A DNA stretch of 64,000 nucleotides from assembly GCA_963729275.1 (NCBI GenBank), contig CAVSNH010000014.1, positions 281,923 through 345,922 on the forward strand, written 5' to 3'. The notes beneath the pieces were generated by a model. It made no database searches. It was given only the letters and a program-made list of their open reading frames with translations, and was not told where the DNA came from. Positions 8,712-17,318 of this stretch are shown in pieces (the stretch's first letter is position 1; each line of letters starts with the position of its first letter). Origin of the DNA: CAVSNH01 sp963729275 (GTDB lineage Bacteria > Actinomycetota > Acidimicrobiia > Acidimicrobiales > RAAP-2). Made by a program: the position numbers and the translations under genes.

Positions 8712-9125
8712 ATGCCGACGCCGGGCACCGGTCCACCGACGACGTACGCCGACGCTGTCGAGGGCATCCGCGCCGTCATGGCCGCCTACGCCCAGGCGCT
8801 CGACGACGGCCGCACCGACGACATCGTCGCCACCTTCTGTCCCGACGGCGTCTGCGAGGTGCCGGGGATGGGCACCTACGAGGGGGCCGACGCCATCCGG
8901 GCCGCGTTCGCCGGGTGGACACCGAGACAACCTCAGCGGCACCTGGTCGTCAACACCCTTATCACCGAGTGGGACGAGGACGAGGCCCGGGCCACGAGCG
9001 ACATCGTCTTCCTGCTGAAGGGGGAGGCAGGCTGGTCCGTCCAACTCGTCGGGCGCTACCACGACCTCCTCCACTTCGCCGGCGGCCGGTGGCGCTTCCG
9101 CCGCCGTACCAGCGAATTCCTGTGA
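8712..9125 (+). CDS. SnoaL/NTF2-like domain protein
   Basis: 137 residues, start ATG four bases after the Rieske oxygenase stop. The pattern AIRAVMAAYAQALDDGRTDDIVATFCPDGVCEVPGMGTYEGADAIRA in shortened form (helix, acidic turn, strand) is that of the SnoaL_4/NTF2 cone fold shared by ring-hydroxylase beta subunits, ketosteroid isomerases and small cyclases. The position right behind an oxygenase alpha subunit suggests either a structural beta-like partner or an isomerase acting on its product; both are inference. A second protein of the same type occurs at 14961. Confidence 0.75.
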   Translation: MPTPGTGPPTTYADAVEGIRAVMAAYAQALDDGRTDDIVATFCPDGVCEVPGMGTYEGADAIRAAFAGWTPRQPQRHLVVNTLITEWDEDEARATSDIVFLLKGEAGWSVQLVGRYHDLLHFAGGRWRFRRRTSEFL

Positions 9126-9143
9126 ACTAGGTAGCGTCGGTTC

Positions 9144-9971
9144 ATGCGTTTCGGACTCGATGTGGCCCAACAGCGGATGTCGTGGGACGAGCTCGTGCGC
9201 CGCGTGCAGCTGGCCGAGGAGCTCGGCTTCGACGGCGTCTGGGGGTTCGACCACTTTCAGCCGATGTACGGCGAGGGGCCGGGCGAGACCTTCGAGGGGT
9301 TGACGACGCTCGCCGCTCTGGCCGGGGCGACCTCGCGGGTCCGGCTCGGCCTGCTCGTGACCGGCGTCACCTACCGGCACCCCTCGCTGCTCGCCGCCCA
9401 GGCGCTGACCGTCGACCACGCCTCCGCTGGCCGGCTCGAGTTGGCCCTGGGTGCGGCATGGTTCGAGGCGGAGCACGTCCAACTCGGCATCCCCTTCCCG
9501 ACGACATCCGAGCGATTCGATCTCCTCCAGGACACCGTCGAGATCGTCACCCGGCTGTTCACCGGCGAGACCGTCTCCTACGAGGGGCGACGGGTCTCCC
9601 TCCACGACGCCCGCATGCGCCCGCTCCCCGTGCAACGCCCGCATCCGCCCATCTGGATCGGCGGCACCGGCCTCCGCCGCACGATCCCGCTGGCCGCCAG
9701 GTACGCGGACGTCTGGCATTCCTGGGGCACGCCGAACTCGTTGCGGGAGACGAACTCGCTCCTCGACAAGCTGGCGGCCGAGGCGGGGCGGGATCCGGCC
9801 GCCATCATGCGAGCCGGCTCGTTGTCACTCGACGACATGGAGACGGCTCGGCGGCACGGCGCCAAGTGGCGCGACGCCGGCTTCGGCTACCTGGTGTGCG
9901 GCTGGCCGGAGGCGGGAGCGTCGCAGGTGGAGGCCTTCGCCCGCCATGTCCTGCCCGAGCTCACGCCCTGA
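9144..9971 (+). CDS. LLM class flavin/F420-dependent oxidoreductase
   Basis: 275 residues, luciferase-like TIM barrel. Seen: an N-terminal beta-strand MRFGLDVAQQRMSW, the GFDGVWGFDHFQPM segment, RLGLLVTGVTYRHPSLLA and GRLELALGAAWFEAEH, all standard for the family in actinobacteria, where coenzyme F420 is the usual cofactor. It follows the SnoaL-like gene by 18 bases and ends 109 bases before the P450 gene, so the order Rieske oxygenase, SnoaL, LLM suggests one transcript. Reduction or dehydrogenation of an oxygenated intermediate is likely but the substrate is unknown. Confidence 0.88.
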   Translation: MRFGLDVAQQRMSWDELVRRVQLAEELGFDGVWGFDHFQPMYGEGPGETFEGLTTLAALAGATSRVRLGLLVTGVTYRHPSLLAAQALTVDHASAGRLELALGAAWFEAEHVQLGIPFPTTSERFDLLQDTVEIVTRLFTGETVSYEGRRVSLHDARMRPLPVQRPHPPIWIGGTGLRRTIPLAARYADVWHSWGTPNSLRETNSLLDKLAAEAGRDPAAIMRAGSLSLDDMETARRHGAKWRDAGFGYLVCGWPEAGASQVEAFARHVLPELTP

Positions 9972-10080
9972 TGGCCGCCGGTAGCGGCAGCATCGGGGCG
10001 CACGGAAACGGCCTTCTCAAAACTCGAACCGGTGTTATCATCTTCCGGATCCTTCATTCCGCGTTGAGTCAGGAATCTGA

Positions 10081-11352
10081 ATGAACGACTTCGAAGCGAC
10101 CGATTTCTTCCGTGACGCGTCCGTCGTCGAGGACCCGTTCTGGTACTTCGACGAGGCCAGGAGCCGGTGTCCGGTGTACCGGGAGTCGCACCACGACGTG
10201 ATGCTCGTGACCGGCTACGACGAAGCCCGCGCCATCTACCACAGCACCGAGACGTTCTCGTCGGCCACGTCGGTGACCGGACCCTTCCCCGGCTTTCCCG
10301 TCCCCCTCGAAGGCGACGATGTGAGCGACCTCATCGAAGAGCACCGAGACGGGTTGCCCTTCAGCGACCAACTGGTCACCTTCGACCCTCCGAAGCACAC
10401 GCAGCACCGGGCGCTCCTCATGCGGTTGCTCACGCCGAAACGGTTGAAGGAAAACGAGGACTTCATGTGGCAGCTCGCCGATCGCCAGATCGACGAGATC
10501 ATCGACGGGGGCACGTGCGAGTTCATCGCCGACTACGCCGGGCCGTACACGTTGCTGGTGGTCTGCGATCTGCTCGGGGTGCCCGAGTCGGACCACGAGA
10601 CGTTCCGCCGGCGGCTCGGTCGCGGCGGCCACGTGGGCAGCAACCAAGAGGGCGGCGAGATGACGCGCAACCCTCTCGAATTCCTCTACGAGTACTTCAC
10701 CTCGTACATCGCCGAGCGGCGGGTGACGCCGAAGAACGACGTCCTCGGCAGCATGGCCGGCGCGACCTATCCCGACGGTTCGGTGCCGGACGTGAGCGAC
10801 GTCGTCCACATCGCCGCCAACCTCTTCGCCGCCGGCCAGGAGACCACCATCCGGCTCCTCGGCTCGGCCCTCCAGATCATGGGCGACCGGCCCGACCTCC
10901 AGCGGCTGCTGCGCCACGAGCCTGAGCGCATCCCCAACTTCGTCGAGGAGACCTTGCGCTACGAAAGCCCGGTCAAGGGCGACTTCCGCCTCTCCCGCTT
11001 CACCACCGAGGTGGGCGGCGTCACCATTCCGGGGGGAAGCCAGGTGATGGTGCTGAACGGCGCCGCCAACCGGGACCCGCGGCAGTTCGAGTGCCCCGAC
11101 GAGTTCCGCGTCGACCGCGAGAACGCCCGCGAGCACCTGGCCTTCGGGCACGGGGTGCACTTCTGCGCCGGAGCCCACCTGGCGCGGGCCGAGGCCCGGA
11201 TCACCATCGAGCGGCTGCTCGACCGGATGAGCGACATCTCGATCTCCGAGGCCGAGCACGGCCCGGCCGGCGCTCGACGCTACGACTACGCGCCGACGTT
11301 CATCCTGCGCGGCCTCAACCAGCTGCACCTCGCTTTCACGCCGGCTTCCTGA
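10081..11352 (+). CDS. cytochrome P450
   Basis: 423 residues, soluble bacterial class. The I-helix oxygen-activation motif AGQETT is at 251-256 (AGxET instead of the more usual AGxDT), the K-helix ETLRYESP is present, and the heme-binding loop FGHGVHFCAG has the cysteine ligand at C362. It hydroxylates a hydrophobic substrate with electrons from a ferredoxin system; no ferredoxin gene lies beside it. AGGAA lies about six bases before the ATG. It overlaps the convergent hydrolase gene by 17 bases at the 3' ends. Confidence 0.95.
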   Translation: MNDFEATDFFRDASVVEDPFWYFDEARSRCPVYRESHHDVMLVTGYDEARAIYHSTETFSSATSVTGPFPGFPVPLEGDDVSDLIEEHRDGLPFSDQLVTFDPPKHTQHRALLMRLLTPKRLKENEDFMWQLADRQIDEIIDGGTCEFIADYAGPYTLLVVCDLLGVPESDHETFRRRLGRGGHVGSNQEGGEMTRNPLEFLYEYFTSYIAERRVTPKNDVLGSMAGATYPDGSVPDVSDVVHIAANLFAAGQETTIRLLGSALQIMGDRPDLQRLLRHEPERIPNFVEETLRYESPVKGDFRLSRFTTEVGGVTIPGGSQVMVLNGAANRDPRQFECPDEFRVDRENAREHLAFGHGVHFCAGAHLARAEARITIERLLDRMSDISISEAEHGPAGARRYDYAPTFILRGLNQLHLAFTPAS

Positions 11353-12145
11353 CCGGTCCGGGCCGCGACAAGCCCGATCCCCACGGCGCTCTTCGGGCCA
11401 CGCCCAGGGTGGCCCGGACAAACGACGCGAACTGCTCGGGATGGGTGCGATTGGCGAAGTGCCCCGCGCCCGGGACCGAGTGGAGCGTGGCGTCGGGGAG
11501 CTGCTCGACCAACCACGCCGACCCGCGTAGGTGCTCTTTGGCCGTGGCGCTGCCGTGGCCGACCAGCGCCGGCGCGGCCACCTCTTCGAAGCGGAACGGC
11601 GCCACCAGCTCCGAGGCCATGTCCACCTGGAAGGCAGCGCCCTCGGCCCGGCGCTGCTCCTGCCGGGCCGGCGGGAGCGCGTCCCACACCTCGTCACCCA
11701 GGATCTGTCGATAGGTCGTCTCGACGGAGGCCCCGGCGTCGGTGGAGGCGGCGACGGCCTGGTTGTGACGCTTCGTACGCGCCGGCCACCAGTCGACCCA
11801 GGGGAGCGGTGGCTCCCACAACCCGATGGCGCAGAACGCCCCGGGGTCGAGCGTGACGGCGAGCATGGTCGGGTTGGACCCGAAGCTGTGGGCCACGACG
11901 ATCGGTGGGGCCGCGAGCTCGGCGGCGAGTGCCAGCAGGTCCTCGGCGTGGTCGTTCATGCCCGTGGCCGCCGGCGCCGACAGCGAGCGCCCGTAGCCCC
12001 GCCGGTCGTAGACGAGTACACGTCGATCGCCGAGATAGGGGATGACCTCGGCAAAGGCGGCGGCGCGGTCGGGGGCACCATGCACGAGCACGATGGGAGG
12101 TTCGACCAACGGACCATGGACCTCGACGTGCAGGCGGGCGTCCAC
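11336..12145 (-). CDS. alpha/beta hydrolase
   Basis: 269 residues from GTG at 12145. The oxyanion-hole VHGAPD, the YDRRGYGRS strand, the nucleophile elbow AHSFGS (S87) and a C-terminal GAGHFANRTHPEQF histidine region give the complete Ser-Asp-His hydrolase fold. It could cleave esters or lactones produced by the monooxygenases or act as a C-C hydrolase; the sequence does not decide. It is the second gene after the acyl-CoA ligase at 12158 (12 bases apart), so probably cotranscribed with it. Confidence 0.87.
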   Translation of the reverse strand: MDARLHVEVHGPLVEPPIVLVHGAPDRAAAFAEVIPYLGDRRVLVYDRRGYGRSLSAPAATGMNDHAEDLLALAAELAAPPIVVAHSFGSNPTMLAVTLDPGAFCAIGLWEPPLPWVDWWPARTKRHNQAVAASTDAGASVETTYRQILGDEVWDALPPARQEQRRAEGAAFQVDMASELVAPFRFEEVAAPALVGHGSATAKEHLRGSAWLVEQLPDATLHSVPGAGHFANRTHPEQFASFVRATLGVARRAPWGSGLSRPGPVRKPA

Positions 12146-12157
12146 GGCCGAGGCAGG

Positions 12158-13792
12158 CTACCGGCCGGGCTCGGGAGCGAGGCGCCCGTCACGCAGCTGC
12201 TCACGGAGCCGGAACTTCTGGACCTTGCCCGATGCTGTCCTCGGGAAGTCGGCGACCGGATAGACCGCCTCCGGCCACTTCTGCCGGGCCAGCCCGAGGG
12301 CGGCGAGGTGGGACCGCACGGCGGCAACGGTCGGCACCGCCGTTCCCACGTGCAGCCGGACGACGGCGGCCACCCGTTCGCCGAGTCGTTCGTCGGGAGC
12401 GGCGACGACCGCCACCTCGGCGATGGCCTCCATGCGGAGGAGCGACTCCTCGACCTCCTGGGCGCTCACGTTCTCCCCGGCCCGGATGATGATGTCGGAG
12501 ATGCGGTCGGTGATGGTGAGGTAGCCCTCGTCGTCGAGGACACCGACGTCGCCCGTGTGGTACCAGCCGTCTGCGTCGAAGGCCCGGGCGGTGAGCTCCG
12601 GATCGGTGTAGCCGATGCAGCAGTCCGGGCCCCGGCTGAGGATCTCCCCCTCCTCCGACAGCTCGAGCTCGACCCCTGGCAGCGGCCGGCCGTCGGTCGT
12701 CTGGCGCTTGCGCTCCGGCTCCGACAACAGGCACCCGGTGATCGAGGGGTGCTCGGTGCTGCCGTAGGAGCGGAAGACATCGATGCCGAGCCCGCCGGCC
12801 CGCTCGGTCACGGCCACGGGCACGGTCGAGCCACCGAGACCGGCGAAGGGTATGAGGGCCAGGTGGTCCGGCGAGAAGTCGGGATGGTCGAGGAGGCTCG
12901 AGAGGAAGTAGGTGGCGCCCCCGGACACCCCCACCCGCTCGTCGAGCATGGTGCGGAGCACGGTCCCCGGGTCCCACACGTCGATCAGGTGGACGGGCCG
13001 GGGGCGGAGGAGCGGGACGAGGAACGCGTTGAGCATCCCGATGAAGTGGCCGACCGGTGCACCGGTGAGGTCCGGCGGCCCGCCTCGGGGGTACATGTAC
13101 TCGAGCTGACCCGTCTCGAAGGCGATGGTCCGCTGGCTGTGGACGACGCCCTTCGGGTCACGGGTCGTCCCCGAGGTGAAGGCCACGATGGCCGGGGCAT
13201 CGGGGTCGACGGAGGACGGTGCGAAGCGGGGCGGTTCGTCGAGCACCGAGGCGAATCGCCGGGCCGGACGGGGCAGCGCACCGGTCGACGAGCCGGCCAC
13301 GAGCCAGAGCTCGGGAGGCCGGCGGCGCATGAGGTCCTCGTAGACATCCAGATAGTCGGTGCGACCGAACCGGTCGGCGGTCACGACCACGTCCGGATGC
13401 ATGGCGCCGAGGATGTAGTCGAGCTCCTTCGGCCCGTAGAAGTGCACGATGGGGACGACGACGGCACCGAGATAGGCCGCCGCCCAGAAGGTGACGCCCG
13501 CCTCGACCCAGTTGGGCAGCTGGAAGGCGACGACGCCGCCCGGGCCGATGCCCCGGGCGGCGAGTGCGGCGGCCAGGGACCGGGCGGCCCGGTCGACCTG
13601 GTCGAAGGTCCCGTCCCAGGGGTGGACGTCCGAGTGCACCCGGAAGCGGGCCTGCCCGAGGCCGGCCAGGCCCTCCGCCACCATGGAGCCGAGGGTGGCG
13701 TCACCCCACCATCCCTCGGTCAGATACCGCTGGCGCAGCTCATCCGGCAGCGGCCGTGCCGGCCAACGTCTCTCCCCCGCGACCTCGGCCAC
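12158..13792 (-). CDS. AMP-forming acyl-CoA synthetase
   Basis: 544 residues from GTG at 13792. The P-loop FTSGTTRDPKGVVHS, the A5 motif YGSTEHPS, the hinge motif YHTGDVGVLDDEGYL and the C-terminal RTASGKVQKF lysine motif are all in order, so the enzyme should activate a carboxylic acid to its CoA thioester through an acyl-adenylate. The closest pattern is the cyclohexanecarboxylate/long-chain type, but chain specificity is not readable. Divergent from the reductase gene at 13886, and probably in one unit with the downstream hydrolase. Confidence 0.93.
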   Translation of the reverse strand: MAEVAGERRWPARPLPDELRQRYLTEGWWGDATLGSMVAEGLAGLGQARFRVHSDVHPWDGTFDQVDRAARSLAAALAARGIGPGGVVAFQLPNWVEAGVTFWAAAYLGAVVVPIVHFYGPKELDYILGAMHPDVVVTADRFGRTDYLDVYEDLMRRRPPELWLVAGSSTGALPRPARRFASVLDEPPRFAPSSVDPDAPAIVAFTSGTTRDPKGVVHSQRTIAFETGQLEYMYPRGGPPDLTGAPVGHFIGMLNAFLVPLLRPRPVHLIDVWDPGTVLRTMLDERVGVSGGATYFLSSLLDHPDFSPDHLALIPFAGLGGSTVPVAVTERAGGLGIDVFRSYGSTEHPSITGCLLSEPERKRQTTDGRPLPGVELELSEEGEILSRGPDCCIGYTDPELTARAFDADGWYHTGDVGVLDDEGYLTITDRISDIIIRAGENVSAQEVEESLLRMEAIAEVAVVAAPDERLGERVAAVVRLHVGTAVPTVAAVRSHLAALGLARQKWPEAVYPVADFPRTASGKVQKFRLREQLRDGRLAPEPGR

Positions 13793-13874
13793 CGGGCTCT
13801 CGCCTCCCTCGTGATCGGCGACCCCCGCCGCCGGCGGCGGGCCACGGCCGGTCAGAACCGGAGAAGGAGATTAT

Positions 13875-13888
13875 CATAAACGTTTATG
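13875..13888. promoter_or_regulatory. 14-bp perfect palindrome over a start codon (LacI-like operator)
   Basis: CATAAACGTTTATG, a perfect palindrome with central CG as in LacI/GalR-family operators; its last three bases are the proposed ATG of the reductase. A repressor bound here would block translation-start DNA and the divergent ligase promoter alike. Confidence 0.4.
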
Positions 13889-14947
13889 GTCCTCTCATCC
13901 CCGGCCGACGCCACCCAGGGGACCGGTCACGACCATGGGTTCCACACGCTGCGGGTTCGAGCGGTGGTTCCCGAGACGGACGACACCAGCTCGTTGGTGC
14001 TCGACATTCCGGCCGAGCTGCGGGACGGCTACGACTACCAGCCCGGCCAGTTCCTGACCTTCCGTTGCCACATCGACGGCACGCCGCACCTCCGCTGCTA
14101 CTCGATGTCGTCGTCGCCGACCGTCGACGACCAACTGCAGGTCACGGTCAAGCGGATGCCCGACGGGGTCGTCTCCAATTGGATGCTGGACTGGCTGGCT
14201 CCCGGCGCCGCCGTGGAGACCACCTTCCCGGCCGGCGTGTTCGGCCGGCGGACGCACGCCGGCGACATCATGGCCTTCGCCGGGGGCAGCGGGATCACGC
14301 CGATCCTCTCGATCCTCAAATCGGTCCTCCTCGACACGTCCCAACGGGCCCGGCTCTTCTACGCAAATCGTGACGCCGGCAGCGTGATCTTCGACTCGGC
14401 GCTCCGGGACCTGCGCGAGCAGTCCGGCGACCGCTTGGAGGTCGTGCACCATCTCGACGCCGACCGGGGCCTCGTCGACCATGACGAGGTCATCGAGTTC
14501 GCCGGTGACGCGCCGGGCACCGACTGCTACGTCTGCGGGCCGGCGCCGTTCATGGAAGTTGTCGGATCGGCCCTCGTCCGGTGCGGCGCCGATGCGGACG
14601 CCATTCACATCGAACGGTTTACCCCGGCGGATGCTGGCCTACCGGCTGCGGCTGTTCCTCGGCCCGAAGGCGGGCCGGCCCGGGTGACCGTCGAGCTCGA
14701 CCGCCGCATCGACGTGGCCGAGCACCGGAGCGGCACCACCATCCTGCAGACCGCCCGGCAGCTCGGAATGTCCCCGCCGTTCTCCTGCGAGTCCGGCAAT
14801 TGCGCGACGTGCATGGCCAGGCTCGTCGACGGTGAGGTCCGCATGATGGCCAACAACGCCCTCACCGACGACGAGGTGGCGGACGGCTGGATACTGACGT
14901 GCCAGGCCGTGCCGACCACACCCACGGTCCACGTCGCCTACGAGTGA
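13886..14947 (+). CDS. oxygenase reductase: FAD/NAD-binding with C-terminal [2Fe-2S] ferredoxin domain
   Basis: 353 residues. The FAD motif LRCYSMSSSP, the NAD-binding GGSGITPI and the C-terminal plant-type ferredoxin with C301, C306, C309 (CESGNCATC) and C339 form the domain order of KshB/PaaE-type reductases, which pass electrons from NAD(P)H to Rieske or di-iron oxygenases. It is the best partner for the Rieske alpha subunit at 7343. AAGGAGA is 15 bases before the ATG, longer than usual, so the exact start is not firm. Followed by a SnoaL-like gene 13 bases later. Confidence 0.93.
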   Translation: MVLSSPADATQGTGHDHGFHTLRVRAVVPETDDTSSLVLDIPAELRDGYDYQPGQFLTFRCHIDGTPHLRCYSMSSSPTVDDQLQVTVKRMPDGVVSNWMLDWLAPGAAVETTFPAGVFGRRTHAGDIMAFAGGSGITPILSILKSVLLDTSQRARLFYANRDAGSVIFDSALRDLREQSGDRLEVVHHLDADRGLVDHDEVIEFAGDAPGTDCYVCGPAPFMEVVGSALVRCGADADAIHIERFTPADAGLPAAAVPRPEGGPARVTVELDRRIDVAEHRSGTTILQTARQLGMSPPFSCESGNCATCMARLVDGEVRMMANNALTDDEVADGWILTCQAVPTTPTVHVAYE

Positions 14948-14960
14948 GAGGAGATCGGCC

Positions 14961-15395
14961 ATGACGACGCCGTCGGTCGAGGACGCCATCGAGATCGGCC
15001 AGCTGCTCGCCCGCTACGCCGACGGCATGACGCGGGATGACATCGACGCCGTGATCGAGGTGTTTACCCCGGACGGGACCTACCAGGCATTCGGCAGCGT
15101 CTACCGGCTCGAGGACTTCCCGGCACTCGTGGCCGCCGCGCCGAACGGCCTCTTCCTCACCGGTCCTCCGGTGCTCGAGATCGACGGTGATGAGGGACAG
15201 GGCCGCCAGACGCTCTGCTTCGTCGAGCAGACGACCCACGACATGCGCATCGGCTATTACACCGACACCTACCGGCGGACGGAGCTCGGCTGGCGGATCG
15301 CCACCCGGTCCATGACGTTCCTTCGCCGGAGCGGCGCCCGTGACGCCGGGCGCACCCACGATCCACTGCGCCCGGCGCCGACCGACCCCGTCTAG
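14961..15395 (+). CDS. SnoaL-like domain protein
   Basis: 144 residues; ATG preceded by GAGAGGAGATC. The AIEIGQLLARYADGMTRDD helix, VIEVFTPDGTYQAFG strand and C-terminal GWRIATRSMTFLRR strand are the small cone fold of NTF2/ketosteroid-isomerase-like proteins. It follows the reductase gene in the same direction, mirroring the Rieske oxygenase/SnoaL pair at 7343-9125. A role as isomerase, dehydratase or oxygenase beta-like subunit is possible; none can be chosen. It is convergent with the enoyl-CoA hydratase gene, seven bases apart. Confidence 0.75.
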   Translation: MTTPSVEDAIEIGQLLARYADGMTRDDIDAVIEVFTPDGTYQAFGSVYRLEDFPALVAAAPNGLFLTGPPVLEIDGDEGQGRQTLCFVEQTTHDMRIGYYTDTYRRTELGWRIATRSMTFLRRSGARDAGRTHDPLRPAPTDPV

Positions 15396-15402
15396 CGGGC
15401 GC

Positions 15403-16191
15403 CTACGGCTCCTTCGGGCGACGGGCCAGGAACCGGTCGATGCTGGCACGCAGCTCCGGTGAGTCGAAAGACCGGTCCTCGGCGCTCAGAGCGAAGTCGA
15501 GTGTCCCGAGCACCGCCCGCTCCAGGTGCAGGTTGAGCACACGCTTGGTGTCCTCCGTCGCCTGTTGGGGCAGCGCCGCCAGCCGGTGGGCGCAGGCCAT
15601 GGCCGCGTCCATCACCTCTTCGTCCGCACAGACGTGGTTCACGAGGCCGATCTCGGCCGCCCGCCGGGCGGGGATCTGGTCGCCGGTCAAGGCGTACTCC
15701 TTGGCCAGCTGCAGGCTGATGAGCAACGGCCACGTGACCGGGCCGCCGTCGGCGGCCACCAGGCCGATGAGCACGTGGGGGTCGGCCAGATGCGCGCTCT
15801 CGGCCATGTACGAGATGTCGGACAGGGCGACCAGGCTGCAGCCGAGGCCGACCGCCGGCCCGTTGACGGCAGCCACGATGGGCAGGCGGCACCGGACCAT
15901 GCCGGTGACCAGCTGCCGGCCGTGGGCGAGCGTCTCCTTGCGCAGGACGGGGTCGCTGGCCAGCGCATCGAGGTAGGCGAAGTCGCCGCCCGCCGAGAAG
16001 GCGCGCCCGGCCCCCGTCAACACCGCGACCCGGGCGCCGTCGTCCTCGTCCAGCTGGGGGAAGAGGCCGGCCAGTCCCTTGTGCAGGGCGTGGTTGGTGG
16101 CATTCAGATGCTCCGGGCGGTTCAACCGGATGATGCGGACCGGCCCGTCGGAGCCGATCTCGATCTCGTCGGGGACGTCGTAGGCCGTCAT
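15403..16191 (-). CDS. enoyl-CoA hydratase/isomerase family protein
   Basis: 262 residues, ATG at 16191 inside an ATGA overlap with the stop of the upstream acyl-CoA dehydrogenase. The crotonase oxyanion-hole segments GAGRAFSAGGDF and AAVNGPAVGLGCSLVALSD are clear. The region that normally holds the two catalytic Glu residues reads ADPHVLIGLVAADGGP, so the second Glu is not where hydratases carry it; an isomerase, thioesterase-like or hydrolase activity is as likely as simple hydration. It is the last gene of a four-gene operon (ligase, two dehydrogenases, this). Confidence 0.9.
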   Translation of the reverse strand: MTAYDVPDEIEIGSDGPVRIIRLNRPEHLNATNHALHKGLAGLFPQLDEDDGARVAVLTGAGRAFSAGGDFAYLDALASDPVLRKETLAHGRQLVTGMVRCRLPIVAAVNGPAVGLGCSLVALSDISYMAESAHLADPHVLIGLVAADGGPVTWPLLISLQLAKEYALTGDQIPARRAAEIGLVNHVCADEEVMDAAMACAHRLAALPQQATEDTKRVLNLHLERAVLGTLDFALSAEDRSFDSPELRASIDRFLARRPKEP

Positions 16192-17318
16192 GAGGTGGGC
16201 AAGCCTAGGATCCGGCCGGCCACGAGGTTCCGCTGGATCTGCGACGTCCCCCCCATGACGCTCTGGGCCCGGCTGTAGAGGTACACACCGAGCCACGTGT
16301 CGTCGGCGCCGTCGTGGCCGGCGCCCCCGACCGAGAGGGCGGCGTGACCGACGGACTGCTCGACGGAGGTCATGAGCAGCTTGTCGACCGATCCCTCGGG
16401 CCCGTGCGAGATCCCGTCCAACCGGTCCGACAGCCGGCGGCGCACGTGCAGGCGCAACATCTCCGCCTCCACGATGGCCCAGGCGAGATCGCGGGTCTGC
16501 TCCGGGCCGAACCGCCCGGGATCGGCACGGACCCGATCGGCCAGCTCGTTGACCACCTTTGCGTACCGGGCCACATAGCCGAGCTCGGCCGGCTCCCGCT
16601 CGTGGCTCACGACGGTCATGGCCACCCGCCAGCCCTCTCCCGGTTCCCCGATCATGTCGGCCGCGGAAACCCGGGCACCGTCGATGTGCACCTCGCCGAA
16701 CTCACGGGTGATCCCGTTGATCATCCGCAGCGGCCGCTGCCCGATGGCCGGTTGATGCATGGAAACGGCGAAGGCGGACAGGCCACGGTGCTGGTCGGCG
16801 TCGGGGTCGGTGCGAGCCAGAAGGAAGCAGAAGTCGGCCTCGTCCGAGTAGCTCGTCCATACCTTGTGCCCGGTGATGACGTAGTCGTCGCCGTCACGCT
16901 CGGCCCGGGAGCGCAGCGATGCCAGGTCGGAGCCGGCGTCGGGCTCGCTGAACCCCTGGCACCAACGCTGGCGCCCGCTCACGATGCCGGGAAGGAACCG
17001 TCGCTGCACATCGTCGCTGGCGTGGCGCAGCATGCCCTGCACGAGGTACCCGACGCTCGGACGGGGCGGGGCCGAGGCGGCGGCCAGCTCCTCGTCCACG
17101 ATGACCTCGTAGACGCTCGCCAGGCCGTGACCGCCGATCTCCTTCGGCCACGACAGCCCGAAGAAGCCCGCTTCGTAGAGCGAACGGTGCCACGCCGCCT
17201 GCCCGGCCCAGTAGGCATCCGACGTCGAGGAGGCGGGTAGACCCGGGTTGTTGTCGGCCAGCCAGGCCCGGAGGCGTTGGCGGAAGCGGGCCTCGTCCGG
17301 CTCGTCACCGAACTCCAT
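16188..17318 (-). CDS. acyl-CoA dehydrogenase, likely large partner of a heteromeric pair
   Basis: 376 residues, full length: N-terminal helices, FSEPDAGSDL loop, ITGHKVWTSYSDEADF beta-domain, and a C-terminal VMGGTSQIQRNLVAGRILGLP tail that binds FAD at the dimer interface. It overlaps by 14 bases with the 346-residue acyl-CoA dehydrogenase-like gene upstream. Adjacent unequal pairs like this form alpha2beta2 enzymes in actinobacterial steroid side-chain degradation (FadE26-27, FadE28-29), so a heterotetramer acting on a bulky CoA ester is likely. The pairing is inference from gene order. Confidence 0.92.
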   Translation of the reverse strand: MEFGDEPDEARFRQRLRAWLADNNPGLPASSTSDAYWAGQAAWHRSLYEAGFFGLSWPKEIGGHGLASVYEVIVDEELAAASAPPRPSVGYLVQGMLRHASDDVQRRFLPGIVSGRQRWCQGFSEPDAGSDLASLRSRAERDGDDYVITGHKVWTSYSDEADFCFLLARTDPDADQHRGLSAFAVSMHQPAIGQRPLRMINGITREFGEVHIDGARVSAADMIGEPGEGWRVAMTVVSHEREPAELGYVARYAKVVNELADRVRADPGRFGPEQTRDLAWAIVEAEMLRLHVRRRLSDRLDGISHGPEGSVDKLLMTSVEQSVGHAALSVGGAGHDGADDTWLGVYLYSRAQSVMGGTSQIQRNLVAGRILGLPTS

